From NCBI RefSeq assembly GCF_000974985.2, contig NZ_LAVA02000098.1, forward strand, positions 1 to 47,095: a DNA stretch of 47,095 nt, in the 5' to 3' direction. Position 1 is the stretch's first letter. The number at the start of each line of letters is the position of its first letter. Position numbers and translations under genes: made by a program. This document shows positions 32,030 through 39,924 of the stretch, piece after piece. The notes under the pieces are model-generated. The model was not told the DNA's origin, did no database searches, and saw nothing but the letters and a program-made list of their open reading frames with translations. Source of the stretch: Streptomyces mangrovisoli. Its GTDB lineage: Bacteria; Actinomycetota; Actinomycetes; Streptomycetales; Streptomycetaceae.

Positions 32030-32710
32030 CTACGGCTCGAACTTGTAGCCGAGGCCGCGCACCGTCACCAGGTAGCGCGGCGCGCCCGGGTCGGGCTCGA
32101 TCTTGGCGCGCAGCCGCTTGACGTGGACGTCGAGGGTCTTGGTGTCGCCGACGTAGTCGGCGCCCCAGACCCGGTCGATCAGCTGCATACGGGTCAGCAC
32201 GCGGCCGGCGTTGCGCAGCAGCATCTCCAGCAGGTCGAACTCCTTGAGCGGGAGGTCGACCTTGGAACCGGAGACCGTCACGACGTGCCGGTCGACGTCC
32301 ATGCGGACCGGACCGGCCTCCAGCGCGGCCGGGGTGACCTCCTCCGGCTCGCCGCGGCGGCGCAGCACGGCCCGGATGCGGGCGACCAGCTCGCGCGAGG
32401 AGAAGGGCTTGGTCACGTAGTCGTCGGCTCCTATCTCCAGGCCGACGACCTTGTCGATCTCGCTGTCCTTGGCGGTCACCATGATGACCGGGACGTTGGA
32501 GCGGCCGCGCAGCTGACGGCACACCTCCGTGCCGGGCAGCCCCGGCAGCATCAGGTCGAGGAGGACGAGGTCGGCGCCGTTGCGCTCGAACTCGTCGAGT
32601 CCGTCGGGGCCGGTCGCCGCCACGGCGACCTCGAAGCCCTCCTTGCGGAGCATGTACGACAGGGCGTCGGAGAAGGACTCCTCGTCCTCGACGACGAGCA
32701 CTCGGGTCAC
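32030..32710 (-). CDS. phoP: Phosphate response regulator PhoP (RegX3-like, OmpR family)
   Basis: A 226-aa OmpR/PhoB response regulator. Receiver domain residues 1 to about 120 have the acidic pocket VVEDEE, phospho-acceptor Asp52 (LLDLMLP) and Lys in VTKPF. The winged-helix DNA-binding domain (about 130-226) ends RVWGADYVGDTKTLDVHVKRLRAK-type and RGLGYKFEP. PhoP binds 11-nt PHO-box repeats and controls phosphate scavenging, and antibiotic production indirectly. The GTG start overlaps the phoR stop by 4 bp, with GGAGG just upstream, so translation is coupled. Confidence 0.95.
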   Translation of the reverse strand: MTRVLVVEDEESFSDALSYMLRKEGFEVAVAATGPDGLDEFERNGADLVLLDLMLPGLPGTEVCRQLRGRSNVPVIMVTAKDSEIDKVVGLEIGADDYVTKPFSSRELVARIRAVLRRRGEPEEVTPAALEAGPVRMDVDRHVVTVSGSKVDLPLKEFDLLEMLLRNAGRVLTRMQLIDRVWGADYVGDTKTLDVHVKRLRAKIEPDPGAPRYLVTVRGLGYKFEP

Positions 32711-34008
32711 GGAAGGACCTCCGGGGAGGGAAGCGTTGCGTACGCGGTGGAGTCAGGGGCTGGGGGGTGGGTCTCATGCGACGGACGGGCAGGTCGCCCG
32801 GCCCGGCCGTCCTCGTCGTCTTCGTCGAGGTCGGGGTGCTGATGCGCGCGGTCGCGGGCGGAACCCGCCTCCGGCAGTCTGAGGGTGAACGTGGAGCCCT
32901 GTCCCTCGGAGCTCCACACCGAGACCTCGCCGCCGTGCGAGGCGGCCACGTGCTTGACGATGGCGAGGCCGAGTCCGGTCCCGCCGGTGGCGCGGGAGCG
33001 GGCGGGGTCCACGCGGTAGAAGCGCTCGAAGACTCGCTCCTTGTCCTTCTCCGAGATGCCGATGCCCTGGTCGGTCACGGCCAGCTCGATGAAGTCGCCG
33101 CCGGGTGCGCCGACCCGGCGGGCGGCTATCCCGACCCGGGTGCGGGCGGGCGAGTAGTTGACGGCGTTCTCGACCAGGTTGCCGAGGGCGGCGGCGAGCT
33201 GGCCGCGGTTGCCGTAGACGTGCAGGTCGGCGGTGCCGCCGGCGGCCATGGTGATCTGCTTGGTGCCGGCCGCGTGGCGGCAGCGGTCGACGGCCTCGGC
33301 GACGAGTTCGTCCACCCGTACCGGCTCGGCGTCCTCGAGGGGGTCGTCGTTCTGCACCCTCGACAGGTCGATGAGCTCCTGCACCAGGTTGGTCAGCCGG
33401 GTCGCCTCGATCTGCATCCGCCCGGCGAACCGCGTCACGGCCTCCGGGTCGTCGGAGGCGTCCATGACGGCTTCGGAGAGCAGGGAGAGCGCGCCGACCG
33501 GGGTCTTCAGCTCGTGGCTGACGTTCGCGACGAAGTCACGCCGTACGGCCTCGATGCGGCGGGCCTCGGTGAGGTCCTCGACCAGCAGCATCACCAGCCG
33601 GGAGCCGAGCGGGGCGACCCGGGCGGAGACGGCGAGCGCCTCGCCGCGGCCGGTGCCCCGGCGCGGCAGGTCGAGCTCGACCTGCCGTATCTCGCCGTCC
33701 CTGCGGGTGTCCCGGGCCATCTGGAGCATCGGCTCCACGGCCAGCCGACCGCCGCGCACCAGCCCGAGGGCGTACGCGGCGGAGCTCGCCTTGACGACGG
33801 CGTCGGCCTCGTCGAGGACGACGGCCGAGGATCTGAGGACCGACAGCACGGTGTCGACGCCCGGCGGGAGCACGGCGTCGGTGTGCAGAGAGGTCCTGGT
33901 GGGGCGTTTCAGGTCGCGTTCGCTCCAGCGGAACGCCAGCATGGCGATGACGCCGGTGAGCACCCCGGCGATCGCTGCCGCTGCGGCGACCGCCGCGTTC
34001 ACGTCCAT
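32707..34008 (-). CDS. phoR: Phosphate sensor histidine kinase PhoR (SenX3-like)
   Basis: A 433-aa membrane kinase. A single N-terminal membrane helix (AAVAAAAAIAGVLTGVIAMLAF) precedes a PAS-like region (about 50-155). The dimerisation/phospho-acceptor site is FVANVSHELKTPVGAL (His about 165). The ATPase domain has the N box LGNLVENAVNYSP, G1 DQGIGI and G2 GTGLGLAIV. The last about 50 residues are an acidic, disordered tail. The weak extracellular portion fits sensing via PhoU and the Pst transporter. ATG 34008 has TAACCT (34015-34020 on this strand) 6 nt upstream, so the phoRP mRNA would be leaderless, which agrees with what I recall reported for Streptomyces phoRP. Confidence 0.95.
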   Translation of the reverse strand: MDVNAAVAAAAAIAGVLTGVIAMLAFRWSERDLKRPTRTSLHTDAVLPPGVDTVLSVLRSSAVVLDEADAVVKASSAAYALGLVRGGRLAVEPMLQMARDTRRDGEIRQVELDLPRRGTGRGEALAVSARVAPLGSRLVMLLVEDLTEARRIEAVRRDFVANVSHELKTPVGALSLLSEAVMDASDDPEAVTRFAGRMQIEATRLTNLVQELIDLSRVQNDDPLEDAEPVRVDELVAEAVDRCRHAAGTKQITMAAGGTADLHVYGNRGQLAAALGNLVENAVNYSPARTRVGIAARRVGAPGGDFIELAVTDQGIGISEKDKERVFERFYRVDPARSRATGGTGLGLAIVKHVAASHGGEVSVWSSEGQGSTFTLRLPEAGSARDRAHQHPDLDEDDEDGRAGRPARPSHETHPPAPDSTAYATLPSPEVLP

Positions 34009-34081
34009 GCAGACAGGTTAGGCATGGGATACCTCCTGACCACAGCCGTCCGGGTGCGACCTCGAACACTCGTCGCCCAGA

Positions 34082-34114
34082 GTTCACCTTGATGCCGGGG
34101 ATGGTTCATTTGCG
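34082..34114. promoter_or_regulatory. PHO box: three 11-nt direct repeat units
   Basis: GTTCACCTTGA (34082-34092), TGCCGGGGATG (34093-34103) and GTTCATTTGCG (34104-34114) are in exact 11-nt phase. Units 1 and 3 match the PhoP repeat (G(G/T)TCAYYYRSG-like) and the middle one is degenerate. The box lies between the divergent phoR-phoP and phoU starts, placed to control both. Confidence 0.8.
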
Positions 34115-34226
34115 ATGACGGAAACGGACGCGTACGACCCGGAACGTGGGAGCGTGGGGTTCGACGCCGGTTCACAGGGCCAGCCATCCGGAACCCCGAG
34201 GCAGACGTAAGAGAGGGACCCCAGAG

Positions 34227-34916
34227 ATGCGGGACGCGTACCACGAGGAACTTGACTCGATCGGAGACAGCCTGGTCGAGATGGCCCGGCTCGTCGGGTC
34301 GGCGATCGGGCGCGCCACGACGGCGATCCTCGACTCCGACCTGAAGCTGGCCGAGAGCGTCATCGAGGCCGACAAGAAGGTCGACGAACTCCAGCACGAC
34401 CTCGAGGCCCAGGCCATAGCCCTGCTCGCACGGCAGCAGCCGGTCGCCACGGATCTGCGGATCGTGGTCACCTCGCTGCGCATGTCGGCGGACCTCGAGC
34501 GCTCCGGCGACCTCGCCCAGCACGTGGCGAAGCTGGCCCGGCTGCGGTTCCCGGAGCGGGCCATTCCGCACGACCTGCACGCCACCATCCTGGAGATGGG
34601 GCAGCTGGCGCAGCGCCTGATGGCGAAGGCGGCGGAGTGCATCATCACCAAGGACGTCGACCTCGCGCTCCAGCTGGAGCAGGACGACGACGAGATGGAC
34701 CTGCTGCACCGCACGCTCTTCCAGCACCTGATCGACGACCGCTGGAAGCACGGCATCGAGACGGCGGTCGACGTGACGCTGCTCGGCCGTTACTACGAGC
34801 GCTTCGCCGACCACGCCGTGGCGGTCGCCAAGCGCGTGGTGTTCCTGGTGACGGGCGAGCACGCGGACGAGCTCCAGCAGGACATCCAGCCGGTGACGGG
34901 CGTCGAGGGCGCCTGA
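34227..34916 (+). CDS. phoU: Phosphate-signalling accessory protein PhoU
   Basis: A 229-aa all-helical protein with two PhoU repeats, each with an E/DxxxD metal motif region (RDAYHEELDSIGDSLVEMARLVG; ALQLEQDDDEMDLLHRTLFQHL). It also has ERSGDLAQHVAKLARL and YYERFADHAVAVAKRVVFLVTGE, the signature helices. PhoU represses the PhoR-PhoP pathway under phosphate sufficiency by linking the Pst transporter to PhoR. ATG 34227 is preceded by GAGAGGGA. It is divergent from phoR and downstream of the PHO box, so expression is expected to rise on phosphate limitation. Confidence 0.95.
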   Translation: MRDAYHEELDSIGDSLVEMARLVGSAIGRATTAILDSDLKLAESVIEADKKVDELQHDLEAQAIALLARQQPVATDLRIVVTSLRMSADLERSGDLAQHVAKLARLRFPERAIPHDLHATILEMGQLAQRLMAKAAECIITKDVDLALQLEQDDDEMDLLHRTLFQHLIDDRWKHGIETAVDVTLLGRYYERFADHAVAVAKRVVFLVTGEHADELQQDIQPVTGVEGA

Positions 34917-35073
34917 CGTCCCGCTTCCGGCGGGTGTCGACGGCACTGACGCCTCGCTCCTGGCGGGCGCGAAGGGACCGACCGGGGCGCGAACAAGCCT
35001 CCGTGCGCCGTTGATGCGCGGGCCGGGGCGGGCATCCAATGGGCAGCAGCAGTGGGCACCCCTAGGAGGACCG

Positions 35074-35229
35074 ATGGCCGAATCCCCCACCACCACGCCC
35101 GACCCCGCCCGGCAGGCCCCGACCGAGCAGCCCGCCGAGCCCAGAAACCTCCCGCTCTTCGGCGCGTGCGGCTGCGGCTCGGGCTGCGGCTGCGGCTGCC
35201 AGTCGGGCAACCCGTGCCAGTGCGGCTGA
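35074..35229 (+). CDS. 51-aa cysteine-rich small peptide
   Basis: A small protein, not assigned to a known family. ATG 35074 has a perfect AGGAGG (35065-35070) 3 nt upstream. Residues 1-27 are Pro/Thr/Glu-rich, and NLPLFGA precedes a C-terminal cluster of seven Cys within 20 residues (CGCGSGCGCGCQSGNPCQCG). The C-x-C spacing is metallothionein-like and suggests Zn/Cu or Fe-S binding, but a ribosomally made precursor peptide is also possible. A strong terminator follows. Its nearest upstream neighbour is phoU (158 bp). Confidence 0.7.
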   Translation: MAESPTTTPDPARQAPTEQPAEPRNLPLFGACGCGSGCGCGCQSGNPCQCG

Positions 35230-35250
35230 CGGCACCCCGACAGGACGGCT

Positions 35251-35291
35251 GAGGGGCCCGGTAATCCGATCACTCGGGTACCGGGCCCCTC
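35251..35291 (+). terminator. Terminator after the Cys-rich peptide gene
   Basis: GAGGGGCCCGGTA (35251-35263) pairs perfectly with 35279-35291. With one mismatch the stem extends further on both sides (ACGGC/GCCGT). Confidence 0.85.
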
Positions 35292-35423
35292 GGCCGTCGT
35301 CACGGCGACCACCGAACCGAAACGCCTGGACCGCGGCCCCCGGGGCCACGGGGCGTGCGCCGTCCGGTTGATGTCGTTGCGCGGCAGCCGGCGGAGGCGG
35401 TCCGCCGCTGGCACGATGCCCCC

Positions 35424-37040
35424 ATGGCAAACGGGGTGGGAACATCCGAAGGGCCGTCCCCGAAGCGCCTGGTCCTGCTGACGCTCGCCCTGGGGCAGTT
35501 CCTGATGGCGCTCGACAGCTCCGTCATGAACGTGTCGATCGCCACCGTCGCCGACGACATCGGCACCACGGTGACCGGGATCCAGGGCGCGATCACCGCG
35601 TACACGCTGGTCATGGCGATGCTCATGATCCCTGGCGGCAAGGTCGGCGCGCTCGTCGGCCGCAAACGCGCCTTCGTGATCGGCTCCCTCGTCTACGGCT
35701 GCGGTTCGCTGACCACCGCCCTCGCCCCGAACCTCACGGTGCTCCTGATCGGCTGGTCGGTTCTGGAGGGCATCGGCGCGGCCCTCATCCTGCCCGCGAT
35801 CGTGGCGCTGGTCGCCGGCAACTTCGCCGCCGAGCGCCGCCCCGCCGCCTACGGGCTCGTGACGGCGGCGGGAGCCGTGGCGATCGCGCTGGGACCGCTC
35901 ATCGGCGGCATCGCGACGACGTACTTCTCCTGGCGCTGGGTGTTCGCCGGCGAGGTCGTGATCGTGCTCGGCATCCTGGTGCTGGCCCGCGGCGTCGCCG
36001 ACGCGCCGGCCGAGGCCCGCAGCCGCCTCGACCTCGTCGGTGCCGTGCTCTCCGCGGCCGGCCTCGGCACGTTCGTCTACGGCGTCCTGCGCTCCGACGA
36101 ATGGGGCTGGTTCGTGCCCAAGCCCGACGCCCCGTCCTGGCTGGGCGTCTCGCTCGTCGTATGGCTGGCGCTGGCCGGACTGCTGCTGCTCTGGCTCTTC
36201 CTGTGGTGGGAACGATTCCAGGTCCGCCGCGGGCGGGAACCCCTCATCGACCCGGACATGCTGCGCAACCGCCAGCTCACCGGGGGCCTGACGATGTTCT
36301 TCTTCCAGTACCTCGTGCAGATGGGCGTGTTCTTCGTCGTACCGCTCTATCTCTCGGTCGCCCTGGGCCTGTCCGCCCTGTCGACCGGCGCGCACATCCT
36401 GCCGCTCTCGCTGACCCTGCTGGCCGCCGCGGTCCTGATCCCGCGTCTGCTGCCCGACGTCTCCCCCCGCCGGGTGGTACGGCTCGGCGTGCTGGCCCTG
36501 CTGGCCGGGGCGGTCGCGTTGATGGCGGCGCTCGACGCGGACGCGGGCGGGGAGATCGTCACCCTGCCCCTCCTGCTCATCGGACTCGGCATGGGCGCGC
36601 TGGCCTCACAACTGGGCTCGGTGACCGTGTCCGCGGTACCGGACGCGCGGAGCGCGGAGGTCGGCGGGGTCCAGAACGCCGTCACCAACCTGGGCGCGTC
36701 GATCGGAACCGCCGTCGCCGGTTCCCTCCTGATCGCGGCCCTGACGACGTCGTTCCTGACCTCCGTCGAACAGAATCCGGCGATCCCCGCCGAGGTCAAG
36801 AACCAGGCGGCCACCGAACTCCAGAGCGGCGTGCCCTTCCTGTCCGACGCACAGCTCGAGGACGCCCTCGACGAGGCGGCCATCAGCCCGGAAGTGACCC
36901 AGGCGGCCCTCGACGCCAACACCGAGGCCCGCCTGGACGGACTGCGCGCGGCCCTGGCCGTCCTCGCGGCAACCGCCGTCCTCGCCCTCTTCTTCACGCA
37001 CCGCATCCCGACGACCCAGCCCAAGTCGGCCAAGCCCTAG
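35424..37040 (+). CDS. DHA2-family MFS transporter (14 TMS)
   Basis: A 538-aa transporter. It has TM1 motif GQFLMALDSSVMNVSIATVA (DHA2 motif D1), loop 2-3 motif GGKVGALVGRKRAF, motif B/C region (LEGIGAALILPAIVALVAG; AGAVAIALGPLIGGIATTYFSWRW) and about 14 membrane segments. An extended soluble loop (about residues 455-500, acidic: SVEQNPAIPAEVKNQAATEL) lies before the last helix. Probably a proton-driven exporter; substrate unknown. ATG 35424 has CACGAT 6 nt upstream, so it may be leaderless. The final codons (KSAKP) seed a 15-bp tandem repeat. Confidence 0.88.
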   Translation: MANGVGTSEGPSPKRLVLLTLALGQFLMALDSSVMNVSIATVADDIGTTVTGIQGAITAYTLVMAMLMIPGGKVGALVGRKRAFVIGSLVYGCGSLTTALAPNLTVLLIGWSVLEGIGAALILPAIVALVAGNFAAERRPAAYGLVTAAGAVAIALGPLIGGIATTYFSWRWVFAGEVVIVLGILVLARGVADAPAEARSRLDLVGAVLSAAGLGTFVYGVLRSDEWGWFVPKPDAPSWLGVSLVVWLALAGLLLLWLFLWWERFQVRRGREPLIDPDMLRNRQLTGGLTMFFFQYLVQMGVFFVVPLYLSVALGLSALSTGAHILPLSLTLLAAAVLIPRLLPDVSPRRVVRLGVLALLAGAVALMAALDADAGGEIVTLPLLLIGLGMGALASQLGSVTVSAVPDARSAEVGGVQNAVTNLGASIGTAVAGSLLIAALTTSFLTSVEQNPAIPAEVKNQAATELQSGVPFLSDAQLEDALDEAAISPEVTQAALDANTEARLDGLRAALAVLAATAVLALFFTHRIPTTQPKSAKP

Positions 37041-37093
37041 CCGGTCAAGCCCTGGCCGGTCAAGCCCTGGCCGGTCGAGCCCTGGCCGGTCGC
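37026..37093. repeat. Tandem repeat, 15-bp unit, spanning the MFS gene 3' end
   Basis: GCCGGTCAAGCCCTG occurs at 37041-37055 and 37056-37070, with variant copies at 37071-37085 and 37086 onward. The coding 3' end (37026-37040, including the stop) is the first, diverged unit. Confidence 0.9.
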
Positions 37094-37099
37094 GAAAAA

Positions 37100-37136
37100 G
37101 CCCCCCGCCGGCGAAGAAGACGCAGGCAGGGGGCTG
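37100..37136. terminator. Bidirectional terminator between MFS gene and gpmA
   Basis: An 11-bp stem with one mismatch (37100-37110 with 37126-37136, AGCCCCC arm). On the minus strand the stem is followed by a run of five T, an orthodox intrinsic terminator for gpmA. Confidence 0.85.
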
Positions 37137-37148
37137 ACGCAGACGGGC

Positions 37149-37910
37149 TTACTTCTTCTTGCCCTGGTTCTTGACCGCCTCGATGGCGGCCGCCGCGGCC
37201 TCCGGGTCGAGGTACGTGCCGCCGGGGGTGACCGGCTTGAAGTCGGCGTCGAGCTCGTAGGACAGCGGGATGCCCGTCGGGATGTTCAGGCCCGCGATGT
37301 CTTCGTCCGAGATGCCGTCCAGGTGCTTGACCAGGGCGCGCAGGCTGTTGCCGTGGGCGGCGACCAGGACCGTGCGGCCGGTCAGCAGGTCCGGGACGAT
37401 GCCGTCGTACCAGTACGGCAGCATGCGGACGACGACGTCCTTCAGGCACTCCGTGCGCGGGCGCAGCTCCGGCGGGATGGAGGCGTAGCGCGGGTCGTCC
37501 GACTGGGAGAACTCCGTGCCGTCCTCGAGCGGCGGCGGCGGGGTGTCGTAGGACCGGCGCCAGAGCATGAACTGCTCCTCGCCGAACTCCGCGAGGGTCT
37601 GCGCCTTGTCCTTGCCCTGGAGCGCGCCGTAGTGCCGCTCGTTCAGCCGCCACGAGCGGTTGACCGGGATCCAGTGGCGGTCCGCCGACTCCAGCGCGAG
37701 CTGCGCCGTGCGGATGGCGCGCTTCTGGAGGGAGGTGTGGACCACGTCGGGCAGCAGGCCGGCGTCCTTGAGCAGCTCACCGCCGCGGACCGCCTCCTTC
37801 TCGCCCTTCTCGTTGAGGTTGACGTCCACCCAGCCGGTGAACAGGTTCTTCGCGTTCCACTCGCTCTCGCCGTGGCGGAGGAGGATCAGCTTGTACGGTG
37901 CGTCGGCCAT
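37149..37910 (-). CDS. gpmA: 2,3-bisphosphoglycerate-dependent phosphoglycerate mutase
   Basis: A 253-aa glycolytic enzyme interconverting 3- and 2-phosphoglycerate. The phospho-histidine motif LLRHGESEWN has His13. Other features are NLFTGWVDVNL, LNERHYGALQGKDKAQT and the second catalytic His in VAAHGNSLRALVKHLDG. The Lys-rich C-terminus is normal. ATG 37910 has TACGCT (37918-37923 on this strand) 7 nt upstream, so the mRNA is likely leaderless. Proximity to phoR-phoP matches mycobacterial gpm1-senX3-regX3. Confidence 0.95.
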   Translation of the reverse strand: MADAPYKLILLRHGESEWNAKNLFTGWVDVNLNEKGEKEAVRGGELLKDAGLLPDVVHTSLQKRAIRTAQLALESADRHWIPVNRSWRLNERHYGALQGKDKAQTLAEFGEEQFMLWRRSYDTPPPPLEDGTEFSQSDDPRYASIPPELRPRTECLKDVVVRMLPYWYDGIVPDLLTGRTVLVAAHGNSLRALVKHLDGISDEDIAGLNIPTGIPLSYELDADFKPVTPGGTYLDPEAAAAAIEAVKNQGKKK

Positions 37911-38018
37911 GCCTCAGAGCGTAATCGACCGACTCGCAGCCCCGCTCGCGCGACCGAGGGTCGGACGGTTGACGGGATCCGTTAATCGAGTGGCCCGAGA
38001 CACCCCCGTCTCCGTAAG

Positions 38019-38047
38019 TTGTGGACACTTACCGCGCCGCTTACATT
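38019..38047 (+). promoter_or_regulatory. Promoter of the MFS transporter gene at 38061
   Basis: -35 TTGTGG (38019-38024), a 17-bp spacer and -10 TACATT (38042-38047). The start would be close to 38054, giving a very short leader that overlaps the GGGGGAT RBS. Confidence 0.5.
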
Positions 38048-38060
38048 CCGGGGGATCGTC

Positions 38061-39323
38061 ATGTCCGTGGACTCGCTCAGACGTGCCGCGAAGGAGTCCG
38101 TCTCGGGCCTTCCCGGCGCGTTCTGGTGGCTGTGGACGAGCACCCTCGTCAACCGGCTCGGCGCCTTCGTCGCCACCTTCATGGCCCTGTACCTCACCCT
38201 CGACCGCGGCTACAGCGCCTCCTACGCCGGTCTCGTCGCCTCGCTGCACGGCCTCGGCGGGGTGATCTCCTCCCTCGGCGGCGGCGTGATGGCCGACCGG
38301 TTCGGCCGCCGGCCCACCCTGCTTCTGGCCCAGACCTCCACCGCCGTCGCCGTCGCCGCGCTCGGCTTCGTGCACGATCCCGTCGCGATCGCCGGCGTCG
38401 CCTTCCTCGTCGGCATGGCGAGCAACGCCTCGCGGCCCGCCGTGCAGGCGATGATGGCCGACATCGTGCGGCCCGAGGACCGGGTGCGGGCCTTCTCCCT
38501 CAACTACTGGGCCGTCAACCTCGGTTTCGCCGTCTCCTCCATGGGTGCCGGCTTCATCGCCGAGTACAGCTACCGCGCCGGCTTCCTCATCGAGGCCGGC
38601 ATGACGCTGGTCTGCGCGATCGTCGTCTATCTCAAGCTGCCCGAGTCCCACCCGGCCGCCCCCGCCGACCGCGGCACGCGCGCCAAGGACGACGTCGGGC
38701 TCGGCACCGTCCTGCGCGACCGGCGCTTCATGGCCGTGGTCACCCTGTCCTTCCTCGTCGCGCTGGTCTTCCAGCAGGGTGCCGTGGGCCTGCCCGTCGC
38801 CATGGGCCGCGCCGGGTTCACCTCCGCCGACTACGGCAGCGCGATCGCCGTCAACGGCTTCCTGATCGTCGCCCTCCAGATCCCGCTGACCCGGGTCATC
38901 GAACACCGCGACCCGCGCCGGCTGCTCGTGTTCTCCTCGCTCCTCGTCGGCGTCGGCTTCGGACTCACCGCCTTCGCCGGGTCGGTCGGCGTCTTCGCCC
39001 TCACCGTCTGCGTGTGGACCGTCGGCGAGATGATCAACGCGCCCACCCAGACCGGCCTCGTCGTCCGGCTCGCCCCGGCCCAGGGCCGCGGCCGCTACCA
39101 GGGCTTCTACACCCTGTCCTGGGCGGTCGCCGCGCTGGTCGCCCCGCTGATGTCCGGCGCCGTCATCGACCACCTCGGGGCCGGCTGGCTCTGGGCGATG
39201 TGCGCCGCCGTCGCCGTGGTCGCGGCCCTCGGCTACGGCCTCCTCATGCGGCGCGTTCCCGCGGGCAGCGGCGCTCCGGCGGCCACCGCGGCCGCCCGCG
39301 CCGAGGAGGTCGGCGCGGGCTGA
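38061..39323 (+). CDS. MFS transporter, 12 TMS (DHA1-like)
   Basis: A 420-aa transporter with about 12 hydrophobic segments. The loop 2-3 motif GGGVMADRFGRRPTLLLAQ (GxxxDRxGRR) identifies the major facilitator superfamily. The RPAVQAMMADIVRPEDR segment is typical of DHA1-type multidrug members. It has an Ala-rich C-terminal tail. ATG 38061 is preceded by GGGGGAT. It is divergent from gpmA. Substrate unknown. Confidence 0.85.
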   Translation: MSVDSLRRAAKESVSGLPGAFWWLWTSTLVNRLGAFVATFMALYLTLDRGYSASYAGLVASLHGLGGVISSLGGGVMADRFGRRPTLLLAQTSTAVAVAALGFVHDPVAIAGVAFLVGMASNASRPAVQAMMADIVRPEDRVRAFSLNYWAVNLGFAVSSMGAGFIAEYSYRAGFLIEAGMTLVCAIVVYLKLPESHPAAPADRGTRAKDDVGLGTVLRDRRFMAVVTLSFLVALVFQQGAVGLPVAMGRAGFTSADYGSAIAVNGFLIVALQIPLTRVIEHRDPRRLLVFSSLLVGVGFGLTAFAGSVGVFALTVCVWTVGEMINAPTQTGLVVRLAPAQGRGRYQGFYTLSWAVAALVAPLMSGAVIDHLGAGWLWAMCAAVAVVAALGYGLLMRRVPAGSGAPAATAAARAEEVGAG

Positions 39324-39344
39324 CCCCCTCGCATCCGGCGCCCC

Positions 39345-39875
39345 TCAGGGATGCATCCGCGCGCCCTTCAGGACCTTGTCCACCGCGTTGCGCGGGCCGT
39401 ACACCGCCATCCCCACCAGGTCCAGGTCGTGCGTGGCGACGGCCTTGACCGCCGCCCGGTTGTCGCGGTCGTTGCCCGTCGCGAACAGGTCCGAGGTGAA
39501 GACCGCGCACGGGAGCTGCCGCGACAGGGCCCGGCCGTGGGCCGCGGTCAGCGTCTCCTTGCCGCCCTCGAAGACGAGCACCGGCTGCCGGAACATCGGC
39601 AGGTACGGCACCCCGTCCGCGTCCTCGTACGGCTCCCCGACCACCTCGGGGGCCCGGCTGCCCAGGCCGCTGACCAGGAAGGCGGTGACGTTCAACCGCT
39701 GCCACGGCTCCAGGTCCTCGCGCAGCAGTACGGCGATCTTGGTGTCGAAGCGGACCGGGGCGGGCGCCGCCACGGCGGGCTCGGCGTGCACGGAGAGGGG
39801 CTCGGCGTGCACGGAGAGGGGCTCGGCGTTCGCTGAAGAGGACTCGGCGGTCACGGAATCAGGCTCGGCGTTCAT
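39345..39875 (-). CDS. DUF2000-domain protein with a repetitive N-terminus
   Basis: A 176-aa protein. Residues about 40-176 match the DUF2000 family (peptidyl-tRNA-hydrolase-2-like fold): DTKIAVLLREDLEPWQRLN, GVPYLPMFRQPVLVFEGG, GRALSRQLPCAVFTSDLFAT and MAVYGPRNAVDKVLKG. Biochemical role unknown. Residues 1-36 are built of seven-residue AEPLSVH-like repeats encoded by 21-nt DNA repeats (39778-39875). ATG 39875 has GGGAG about 11 nt upstream. It is divergent from the AraC regulator (49 bp between starts), a pairing that suggests local control by that regulator. Confidence 0.8.
   Translation of the reverse strand: MNAEPDSVTAESSSANAEPLSVHAEPLSVHAEPAVAAPAPVRFDTKIAVLLREDLEPWQRLNVTAFLVSGLGSRAPEVVGEPYEDADGVPYLPMFRQPVLVFEGGKETLTAAHGRALSRQLPCAVFTSDLFATGNDRDNRAAVKAVATHDLDLVGMAVYGPRNAVDKVLKGARMHP
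39778..39875. repeat. In-frame 21-nt repeats at the 5' end of the DUF2000 gene
   Basis: GGCTCGGCGTGCACGGAGAG-type units are perfect at about 39778-39819. Diverged copies follow up to the start codon, all in frame with the coding sequence, giving a heptad-like protein repeat. Confidence 0.8.
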
Positions 39876-39924
39876 GCAATGAGACTCCCGCCCGCCCCCC
39901 GACCCCGTCTTGTACGTTCTTTGC

